Positions 43,953 through 51,967 of a stretch of 57,127 nt of DNA are shown one piece after another. This stretch comes from Planctomycetota bacterium (GTDB lineage: Bacteria > Planctomycetota > Phycisphaerae > Sedimentisphaerales > Anaerobacaceae). The first letter of the stretch is position 1. Each line of letters opens with the position of its first letter. The stretch covers positions 1-57,127 of the forward strand of contig JACNGQ010000233.1 in assembly GCA_014384025.1 (NCBI GenBank), in the 5' to 3' direction. The position numbers and the translations under genes are program-made. The notes below the pieces were generated by a model. That model was not told where the DNA came from and did not search any database. It worked only from the letters and a program-made list of their open reading frames with translations.

Positions 43953-44993
43953 TTATATCAGTTGGAAATTCTCCAATAATTTCCAGCCGCCTTCATAGAA
44001 CTGCGTAATTGTCCTTTGTGTCACTCCGTATGTAATGAAGTCCTTTGGCTCCATTCCATCAGGTTCGTAAGCCCGAACAAACTCAGGTAATGCCGAAAGT
44101 CTCTCAATCACATCTTCGGGTACGGGACGGTCTATGTGCTCCTCGAAGGGCAATTCTTCAGACAGTAACATCTCCTGGTACGGCGGTGCAATAGACATAA
44201 TGATTTCCGCTCCCGCTAATTCCGTCATATGATAAGTCCCCCTTAAAGCCGCAACAATCAAAGTAGCTTCGTAGCTTTGCTGTTTGTATATGGAATAAGC
44301 ACGTTTGGAAACAGCCAAACCAGCCTGACGAATATCGGATTCGCTGATACCTGCTTCGCTGTCGTGTGCCACATCTCTAAGATAGTCATCAAGACGCCCT
44401 ATCATGATGACGGCAAAGCACTTGCCTGGTTCGATGCCATTCTGTTCGGCTCGCTGTATCCCTTTGCGGTGTCTTTCGGCAATGGCAATTACCTGCGGCA
44501 CAGTATAGCTTATGGTCAGTGTGGCTGTAATTCCCTCGGCCGTACAGTCCTCAAGCACATCCAGCCCTGCCGCCGTGGCGGGCAGCTTAACGGCAATGTT
44601 GGGTGCCCAGGTATGAAAACGCCTTGCCATTGAAAGCATACACTCTCTGTCTGCCGCCCGGGCGGGATTCACTTGGGCGCAGACATAGCCCATCCGGCCT
44701 TTGCTTTTTTCATATTGAATCTCGAACTGATTAGCAGCGTGCCTTATTGCTATGCTCATGAGCTGTTCGGCTTTTCTTTCCGGCTCCGCTTGCTCGGAAA
44801 GTACCCTGCCAACTTCCTTTGCCCACGTGTCTTTGTTCAGGGACAGCGCAAGGTGTGAGAGAAAAGGATTGGTTGTAGCTCCGACGGCGCCCCTCTGTAT
44901 TCCTCGCTCAATTTCACTCGGTTCTGCCGAATCATGCCACCATACGGTATTGGTATTTTCAACTGCCCACTGCAAGTAGCCTGTCTGCTTCAT
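43953..44993 (-). CDS. Transaldolase-family protein
   Basis: A 346-residue TIM-barrel protein of the transaldolase family. VGATTNPFLS resembles the TxNP block after the first strand, and VKLPAT (Lys136) is the Schiff-base lysine. FAVIMIGRLDDYLRD matches the S-x-x-V-x-R-x-D region of the family. Classical transaldolase moves a three-carbon ketol in the pentose phosphate pathway; longer divergent members in sugar-acid loci may act as aldolases. GGGAG lies before the ATG. It is upstream of garR, and just downstream of the damaged insertion-sequence zone, so it may have been separated from its original promoter. Confidence 0.75.
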   Translation of the reverse strand: MKQTGYLQWAVENTNTVWWHDSAEPSEIERGIQRGAVGATTNPFLSHLALSLNKDTWAKEVGRVLSEQAEPERKAEQLMSIAIRHAANQFEIQYEKSKGRMGYVCAQVNPARAADRECMLSMARRFHTWAPNIAVKLPATAAGLDVLEDCTAEGITATLTISYTVPQVIAIAERHRKGIQRAEQNGIEPGKCFAVIMIGRLDDYLRDVAHDSEAGISESDIRQAGLAVSKRAYSIYKQQSYEATLIVAALRGTYHMTELAGAEIIMSIAPPYQEMLLSEELPFEEHIDRPVPEDVIERLSALPEFVRAYEPDGMEPKDFITYGVTQRTITQFYEGGWKLLENFQLI

Positions 44994-45366
44994 TGCTGAC
45001 TCCCGGGAATTTTTAAATAAAGAATATAAGGTTAAGTCCTGTCAGGCAAGGTATTTTTTATTTCTGCGTAATGGCTTTCGGTATATAACGCATTTTTCTA
45101 ATTCAGGGCTAATTACTTCAGGCATAGCAGGTACTTCTACTCGTAGATGATTTATGTCTGTGTCATCGATAGGTTTCGCTTCTACCGGAGACACCTTCCT
45201 GACATATGAGGCTGTGTCGTAATGTTGTTTCAATAACTTATGGTTTTGTTCGGAGACTTGATTTCTCGGATATTCTCTTAGAATTGATTCGTATATCCAG
45301 TTGCGACGCATATGATAACTCAATATCACTGTGTTTTCGGTAAAAAAACAACCGTACTCTGCGGTT
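44994..45366. other. Spacer next to the IS1182 remnant
   Basis: About 370 bases. A 120-codon minus-strand frame (45042-45404) runs through it and overlaps the transposase end by 38 bases; it has no family resemblance or start signal and I do not count it as a gene. No clear IS end repeat was found. Confidence 0.35.
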
Positions 45367-46457
45367 TTAAACGGCGAGTTTTTCAACCAACCCACAAACA
45401 CCAATAATATTTATCATACGGACAATATTAAAACATCCACTCAACAAAGACATCTCAGCTTTGACACCATCAAAACCACGTAATAAAAAGTGATTGGCTC
45501 CCAAGTTGCGTTTGATATGTCCGAATGGTAGTTCAACTTTTTGCTTTCGAAGTGCATAAATCTTCTGAGATGAAGGCAAGTCATATAACTTTTCCAGCTT
45601 CTCACGAAGTTCTTCTTTGAACAACCTTAGAATTTTTCGTCCATCTCTTTTGTTCTTTGTACATCTTCCGAAATGCTTGCAATTTTGGCATGTAGCTCCG
45701 GCAGCATAATACCTCATTTTACGTTTTTCGTTTATCCCATAGAATTTTAATACTTGTCCCTCAGGGCATATATAAACATCATCTTGTGAGTCATATTTAA
45801 ACTGTGATTTATTAAATTTACCATGCTCTTTTTTGCTTGCCTGTCTTTGTGAAGGAACGATCACCTTAACACCTTGTTCATCAGCAATCGCAAGGACGTT
45901 AGTGTCAGCATAACCAGCATCGGCACAGGCGGTTTTACATGGCCTACTAAGGACTTCATTGGCTTGATTAACCTGTTCGGAAAACTGATGATAATCATGG
46001 TTATCTGAAACCACATCGCTATTAACAATAAGGCCATACTTTTCATCTACAGTCAGTTGTGCGTTATAACCGGCTCCAGGGCCCTGTCTGGTACGCATAG
46101 ACTTGCTATCAGAATCTGTTGTATTAATCGATTGTTTCTTTTCGGTTTTAATTTCCTTGAGAATATTTTTAACTTTGGTCTTGAGGGCTTCTTTATCTTC
46201 AAGCTCTTGTCTCATCTTTATAAGCGACTGCTGCGAATCCCATAGGAATAACCATAGACCAAGAGCTTTAGCATAACTTTTGGGTCATATTCCGGACAGC
46301 CGACTTTGTGTGGGGCAATTTCCATGCCCAACTCGTCGAAATCCAGTGAGTCAATGATAACGTCATATGCCCTAACAGGAACATCATAGGGAATGTATTC
46401 ATCGATGCTTTGTGGGAAAAACGTTTTTTGATAGCGATCTCCATATCGATATGCCAT
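45367..46457 (-). pseudogene. Internally deleted IS1182-type transposase
   Basis: On the minus strand the frame from ATG 46457 (MAYRYGDRYQKTFFPQSIDE) gives the N-terminal domain up to YSYGIRSSR, about 80 residues. It then stops at about 46218. The C-terminal part continues in another frame from 46215: GPGAGYNAQLTVDEKYG, the segment with CADAGYADTNVL (catalytic Asp), CQNCKHFGRC and ELPFGHIKRNLGA (catalytic Glu) to the TAA at 45367. About 150 residues that should follow IRSSR, with the first catalytic Asp, are missing. The remnant directly abuts the truncated decarboxylase gene. Confidence 0.8.
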
Positions 46458-46460
46458 ATC

Positions 46461-47678
46461 GCCTATAAAGACATCGATCGGGTGATTCACGCCGTTGAGC
46501 GTTACAAGAGGCCTGGATATGTCGAACTGCCTTCGGATATGGTTAATGTTGTTCAATCGCATAAACACCGCGACCAAAGTCTGGCTGAGTTGACCGACAC
46601 CGCGGCATTGCAGGAGTGTATCGCCGAAGCTGCGATGATGCTCAACCAGAGCCGGCGTCCTGTGATCCTTGCAGGAGTGGAGATACACCGCTTCGGGCTG
46701 CAGGACGCACTAATCGAACTTGTAGAGAAAACACGTATTCCTGTAGCAGCTACAATCCTGGGCAAATCCGTCGTCAGTGAGGCTCACCCTCTCTATTTGG
46801 GAGTCTATGAAGGCGCCGTGGGACGTACTGATGTACAGCAGTATGTCGAGTCTGCTGACTGTGTTCTCATGTTGGGTTGCTTTATGACCGACATCAATCT
46901 CAGTGTTTACACGGCCAACCTTGATGCGAACCGCACCATTTACACAACTTCAGAAAAGACCTCTATTCGGCGTCATTCCTTTGAGAACGTGCCCTTCCGC
47001 AGTTTCTTAAAGACCTTAATCAAGGCACCCTTGAAACGACGCCAAAAACCCGAATTGCCGAAACCGGAATTGACACTAAGTTCCGACCCCCAGGACGACG
47101 ACCGAATCACCACACGCGTACTGTTTTCGATTCTTAACGACTTTATCACCGACGACATGGTAGTCATCTCGGATATTGGCGACTGTCTTTTTGGCGCCGT
47201 CGATTTGAAGATACACAAGCGGACGGAGTTTTTGAGCCCCGCATATTACACATCGATGGGATTTGGTGTACCGGCGTCACTTGGTACTCAGTTGGCAAAC
47301 AGTTCACTCCGACCGCTGGTGCTGGTCGGCGACGGAGCGTTTCAGATGACCGGATTAGAGCTTTCCACAGTGGTACGCCTTGGTCTCAATCCTGTGGTTG
47401 TCATACTCAATAACCACGGCTACAGTACCGAGCGGCAGATAATGGACGGCTCCTTTAATGACATCCTTAATTGGAACTTCAGCAAAGTGCCGGAGTTGCT
47501 GGGCGGCGGGCTGGGATTTGTCGCACACACTGTTGGTGATGTGCGCAAAGCTCTAAAGGAATCACTGGCCAATCTTGACAGCTTCAGCCTTATCGAAGTG
47601 GATCTCGATCCATTCGACATCTCGCCGGCACTCGTTCGCCTGGGCCAGCGTCTTGGCAAACGAGTAAAGGGCACATGA
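46461..47678 (+). pseudogene. 2-oxoacid decarboxylase (thiamine-diphosphate enzyme) lacking its N-terminal domain
   Basis: Recognisable homology begins at about 46461 (YKDIDRVIHAVERYKRPGYV) and runs to a normal end (ISPALVRLGQRLGKRV). Present are the middle domain (VILAGVEIHRFGL, VAATILGKSV) and the C-terminal ThDP-binding domain with VGDGAFQMTG and LNNHGYS, the GDG...NN motif. Missing is the first ~150 residues, including the Glu that activates the cofactor, so the product is inactive or the gene is dead. The break point lies 4 bases from the start of the oppositely oriented transposase remnant. The intact relatives are pyruvate/indolepyruvate decarboxylases of about 550 residues. Confidence 0.8.
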
Positions 47679-47724
47679 GCCATTGACATTTTTGCGGACA
47701 GCGTGAATAGCATCCCCACTTCAT

Positions 47725-47738
47725 CCACAATCCTGTGG
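47725..47738 (+). terminator. Possible weak terminator hairpin
   Basis: CCACA-atcc-TGTGG is a 5-base stem with a 4-base loop, followed by GTTGTTCTTGAATTTTTG, a loose T-rich run. It lies 47 bases after the decarboxylase stop. Confidence 0.3.
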
Positions 47739-47789
47739 GTTGTTCTTGAATTTTTGAGTTCCAGAGTATATCATGATTCGTTGATTTAG

Positions 47790-47808
47790 AAAGGTCAGTT
47801 CGACCTTT
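47790..47808. promoter_or_regulatory. Perfect 7-bp inverted repeat before the M23 peptidase gene
   Basis: AAAGGTC-agttc-GACCTTT, 42 bases upstream of the ATG at 47850. TATAAT at 47830-47835 lies after it. It could be an operator or an RNA hairpin in the leader. Confidence 0.3.
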
Positions 47809-47849
47809 GATCAGCCCATACGAACAAGTATAATAAAGGGTTTTCAAAA

Positions 47850-49328
47850 ATGCACACAAATCACCGAATCACAGTTTTCATGCTGGTCTGCTTTTTAGCA
47901 CCCTCTACCCTTATTGCAGCGATAATTGAGCCTCTCGTGCGTGCAGTTGACCTGGATGTGGGCGAAACGCACCAGGTTACGCTACACGATGGCACCAGGG
48001 CGACAGTGACGCTTCTGGAATTAAACGAAAAACGCGACTCGGTCCGTAACGCAGTGCGCAGTACGCAGGTCGAAGTAAAAGTCAACGGGCAATGGGCTTC
48101 GTTAGTCTCGTCGACATATAATCTGCCGACGGCCATAGGCGGCGTCCAGATCGATTGTCCGATCACAAAGGGCTACATACAGAACAGCAGCAAAGCCAAC
48201 GCCTGGGGCCTCGTTAAAGACGCTCGCCTTCGACTCTGGCCCTCCGGTTCGCCATGGATTCACCCCGGCACATTCATTTACCCGGTAAAGCAGAAGTGGT
48301 TCGCCAGTGATACGCAGATGGCAAATGCCCCCTGCTATGTTAATGCCTGTGACATACCTGGCCAGAAGAGCATCTACTATCACTACGGCCTGGACTTCGG
48401 TGGTTCAGAGGGAATGGTGGAGGTGGTCGCAGCCACGGATGGTTTGGTAGTTTCTGTACGTGATCATGTACTCGACGACCATAAAGACTCTCCGATCGCA
48501 CCACGCTACGATGTGGTTTGCGTTCTCGACGATCGTGGCTGGTACTATCGCTATAGCCACCTTCAGATGATTGCCACACCGGTGATTCTGGGCAAGCGCG
48601 TGAAGATGGGGCAGCGCATCGGGCTCATCGGCAAGGAAGGCGGCAGCGGCGGCTGGTCGCATTTACACTTTGACATCAAGTGCCGCCAGCCTTCGGGAAA
48701 GTGGGGCACGCAGAATGGTTATGCATTCATCTGGCAGGCGTACCAGCAGCAATACAGCCCAGAGATTATAGCCGTGGCCAGACCTCATCATTTGGTATAT
48801 ACCGATGAGATAGTCCAGCTTGACGCTTCAAAGAGCTGGGCCAAAACAGACAAGATTGTCCAGTACGAGTGGACATTCTGTGATGGGACCAGGGCAAAGG
48901 GCGACACAGTCAAGCGAGTGTATAAGCGAGCAGGCCAATACAGCGAAATTGTAAAGGTAACGGACTCGGCTGGAAACTTTTCATATGACTTTGCGGTGGT
49001 TTATGTAATCGACCGCAACCATCCCGAGCGTGTGCCGCCGGCGATACATGCGAATTATTATCCCACGTTCGGCCTGAGGGCGAATGATGAGGTGATGTTC
49101 GAGGTGCGGTCATTCGGAACGCAGCATGGCGAGGAGGTGTGGGATTTTGGAGACCGAAGCACCACGGTGAAGGTACATTCGGACGGCAATGCGAATCAGC
49201 ATAATCCCGAGGGCTATGCCATAACGCGGCATCGGTATAGAAAGGCCGGGGATTATATCGTTACTGTTAGACACAGCGATGAGCATGGATACGAGGCGGT
49301 TGGCCACTTGCATGTGCGCATCAATTAA
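47850..49328 (+). CDS. Exported M23 (LytM-type) peptidase with PKD-like domains
   Basis: A 492-residue secreted protein with a signal peptide (VFMLVCFLAPSTLIAA, cleavage near residue 24). The M23 zinc endopeptidase domain covers about residues 140-290: ligands His178 and Asp182 (YHYGLDFGG), His237 (YSHLQ) and the HxH pair His271/His273 (SHLHFD). M23 enzymes cut peptidoglycan cross-links or peptides; planctomycetes have thin peptidoglycan, so wall remodelling is possible. Then comes a PKD domain (about 305-395; VQLDASKSWAKTDKIVQYEW) and a second beta-sandwich with WDFGDRSTTV to the end, likely for carbohydrate or protein binding. It is directly followed by a truncated lyase fragment. Confidence 0.85.
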   Translation: MHTNHRITVFMLVCFLAPSTLIAAIIEPLVRAVDLDVGETHQVTLHDGTRATVTLLELNEKRDSVRNAVRSTQVEVKVNGQWASLVSSTYNLPTAIGGVQIDCPITKGYIQNSSKANAWGLVKDARLRLWPSGSPWIHPGTFIYPVKQKWFASDTQMANAPCYVNACDIPGQKSIYYHYGLDFGGSEGMVEVVAATDGLVVSVRDHVLDDHKDSPIAPRYDVVCVLDDRGWYYRYSHLQMIATPVILGKRVKMGQRIGLIGKEGGSGGWSHLHFDIKCRQPSGKWGTQNGYAFIWQAYQQQYSPEIIAVARPHHLVYTDEIVQLDASKSWAKTDKIVQYEWTFCDGTRAKGDTVKRVYKRAGQYSEIVKVTDSAGNFSYDFAVVYVIDRNHPERVPPAIHANYYPTFGLRANDEVMFEVRSFGTQHGEEVWDFGDRSTTVKVHSDGNANQHNPEGYAITRHRYRKAGDYIVTVRHSDEHGYEAVGHLHVRIN

Positions 49329-49332
49329 CTGA

Positions 49333-50595
49333 AAAGTCCAACCTGAGTTGGCCCAAAAGCTGGTTCACCGAGCGGTTAATGGAGTACAGGTCGTAATGAA
49401 ACTTTATGAACCGGATGGGGCCTATCCGGAAGGACCCGGCTATTGGGTATATGGGACCAGCTATAATGTAATCTTGCTGGCTGCTTTGGAGTCGGTGCTG
49501 GGAACGCATTTCAACCTCTCGCAGGCATCTGGTTTTGCTCGCACTGCTGCTTATTACCTGCACATTATTGGGCCGACAGGATTGTATTTCAATTATCCGG
49601 ATAGCGGTTCAAAGGGTAATTTTTCACCGACGATGTTCTGGTTTGCACAGAAATACGACCAGCCGTCACTGACTTGGTATCAATATCAGCTTTGGAAAGA
49701 TTCTTCGGCACAGAATTCTTCGACATTGGTTCAGAGCCGCTTTTCTCCACTGAACCTGCTCTGGTGCGGCAGCAAGCAGGCGATTCCCAAAGATCTCAGT
49801 TGGATGGGGCGCGGAAGCAATCCGGTAGCCATGTTTCGTAGTTCCTGGACCGACCCGGATGCAGTGTACCTGGCGATAAAAGGCGGCTCACCAAGTGTTT
49901 CGCATGGTCATATGGACGTGGGCTCGTTTGTGCTTGATGCTGAAGGTCTGCGCTGGGTTATTGATTTGGGACCGGAGAGTTATCATAAAATTGAATCTCT
50001 GGGCATGGACCTTTGGGGCAGAAGTCAGGATGCCGAACGCTGGAGGATATTCCGCTACAATAATCTGTCTCATAGTTCGTTGGTCGTGAACGGTCAGCAC
50101 CAGAGGGTTGATGGGAATGCGCCGATTGTTCGTTATTCTGATGAAAAATCATTTCCACACGTGGTATTTTATATGTCGGATGTGTATGAGGGGCAGTTGG
50201 CAAAGGCACTTCGCGGTGCGGCACTGCTACCAACAGGTCAAGTTATCATACAAGATGAGTTCAAAGCAGCCAATCAATCCACGACGGTGCGTTGGGCCAT
50301 GGTGACTCCGGCTGAGGTTTCTATTGAAAGCAACAAAAGTGCTTTACTGCAAAAAGAAGGAAAAACCATACATTTAACCGTGCTAACGGATGAAGAGATA
50401 CAGCTAAGAACCTATTCGACCGAACCGAAAGCTGACTATGATGCGCCCAATCCGGGTACGCGTTTAATTGGCTTTGAAGTATCTTTGTCTTCAAGGCAGG
50501 CTGTTCGTACGGCTGTACTTATAAGTCCATCGAGAGCGAATGCAAAATCTCCAATTGATCTACGGCCGGTTCTGCAATGGTCAAAGCAGCGATAG
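49333..50595 (+). pseudogene. 3' fragment of a heparinase II/III-type polysaccharide lyase
   Basis: The frame opens right after a TGA at 49330-49332, only 5 bases beyond the M23 gene, with no ribosome site. It starts in the middle of a known pattern, PELAQKLVHRAVNGVQ then EPDGAYPEGPGYW, which lies near residue 200-300 in full heparinase II/III enzymes. It ends normally. The C-terminal beta-sandwich block SHGHMDVGSFVLDAEGLRW is the family hallmark. About 420 residues of a usual 600-750 remain, so the N-terminal toroid with part of the catalytic site and the signal peptide is gone. The intact ancestor would cut uronate-containing polysaccharide, a fitting source for the uronate locus. Confidence 0.8.
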
Positions 50596-50625
50596 AACAA
50601 GATAATAAGATATAGTCCTAAAAAT

Positions 50626-51549
50626 TCATTTACTGTCTGGTTTGAGCTTTGCAATGAGGAAACCTGCGGGGGACTTATACTTTGTTTGGGCTCCCGGGTA
50701 TTTCAGGTTAGCTTCCACGCCTAATTGGTCCATTTTCTCCTTTAGCTTAATGCCAAAAACAACATGATGAACTTTCCAGCCCTGCGCTCTTTTCGCATCG
50801 CTCGGAATTGGGGCATCCGGCTTCATGCCATAACTCATGAAAATGGGGGGATCGTCTGCGGTGATAAGCGACATGGCTGAAATATCCTTCACAATCTCTG
50901 TTAGCTCATCGTCTGTAATGTCACCATAGACCTCAGTGCGGTCTCGATGTGGTTTGTCATAGCCCGGAACCCACCTCTTCCACCAATCCATGTCCATAGT
51001 AGTTTGCCCACCGTTGGTCATTACGCATGTTAGCCGGGAGGACTCGTGCTTCAGTGGCTCGCTGCTCTGTGGATCAGCCATTTCATCGTGAAATGCCAAC
51101 CACATGCAGATTTGTGCACCGGCAGAACCGCCGAATGCTCCGGCTCTCTTCTTGTCGATATTCCATTTGGCTGCTTTGGAGCGGATAAACTGGAGCGCCC
51201 GCAGTGAGTCGTGGTGTGCCGCAGGCAAGGGTTTGTCCGCAACGAACCGGTACTCTATGGCCACGACCGAAATCCCAGCAGCCAGCAGCTCTTTGAGCAC
51301 GCCTTGATTCACAGTCTTTTTGCTCCCCCCACGAAATCCTCCTCCGTGGATGTACAGCACCACCGGCGTGGGTTTGTCGGAACCGGCTTTGTAAAAATCC
51401 AGCACATTCCTGGCGTGTGAACCATATTTGACATCTGCTATTGTGGGATTGATTTGTGGACCTTTCTTAGCTTTTGCCTGAGCGTACAATCCGGCGCAGG
51501 AATACATACAAATCAGAATTGCGATGATTCCTTTTTTCATAATGTACAT
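50626..51549 (-). CDS. Exported alpha/beta-hydrolase (esterase/lipase type)
   Basis: A 307-residue protein with a signal peptide (KKGIIAILICMYSCAGLYA, residues 5-23) and GAAGGAG 6 nt before the ATG at 51549. The oxyanion motif HGGGFRGG (68-75) and nucleophile Ser142 in GGSAGA mark the hormone-sensitive-lipase branch of serine esterases. The later acid and histidine residues lie near the C-terminus (KVHHVVFG region). Such exported hydrolases deacetylate or de-esterify polysaccharides in planctomycete loci. It is encoded opposite to the lyase fragment, whose stop lies 31 bases away. Confidence 0.8.
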   Translation of the reverse strand: MYIMKKGIIAILICMYSCAGLYAQAKAKKGPQINPTIADVKYGSHARNVLDFYKAGSDKPTPVVLYIHGGGFRGGSKKTVNQGVLKELLAAGISVVAIEYRFVADKPLPAAHHDSLRALQFIRSKAAKWNIDKKRAGAFGGSAGAQICMWLAFHDEMADPQSSEPLKHESSRLTCVMTNGGQTTMDMDWWKRWVPGYDKPHRDRTEVYGDITDDELTEIVKDISAMSLITADDPPIFMSYGMKPDAPIPSDAKRAQGWKVHHVVFGIKLKEKMDQLGVEANLKYPGAQTKYKSPAGFLIAKLKPDSK

Positions 51550-51967
51550 ATCAAACTCCTTCCTCGATTGTAGGTGTTCAGTAAATATTGATTAACTTGC
51601 GCAGTACAGCCGGCCAGACTTTCGGGCCTGACTCGATCAGGTACATCATATTCATAAGAGTGATGAGTTACCATAAGATTTTTGTTTTCCTGCCATTGTT
51701 TTGGTTCGATTAGGTACGTCTGAAATTGGTTTTGATTGGATTTGTTTTGGGTTTGTTTTTTCATAACCCATATGGATGACAACTCTCTCAAGCTACCAGC
51801 TCTTTGAGTATGAACTGTCGTTTCATATGTATTAGCAGCATTTCTTCTGGAAGCTTTCATTTAGTAAATGAGCAAAGCTAAGAAACTGATGTTTATGCTC
51901 CTTCTGAATCCGTTGCGATAACCACCGCGCTGAAGCTCTGTTATGGAGAAGCCTTCATGTGAGATGT
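51550..51967. other. Spacer with a repeat-like NKSNQ-rich stretch
   Basis: About 420 bases without a reliable gene. A minus-strand frame includes MKKQTQNKSNQNQFQTYL and YLIEPKQWQENKN. Asparagine-rich NKPNQ-type stretches recur as dispersed repeats in metagenomic planctomycete sequence, as I recall, so this may be one. Not assigned as a CDS. Confidence 0.3.

Noticed and set aside
45042-45404. 120-codon minus-strand frame beside the IS1182 remnant
   Set aside because: No recognisable family, no start signal, overlaps the transposase end; kept only as a spacer note.
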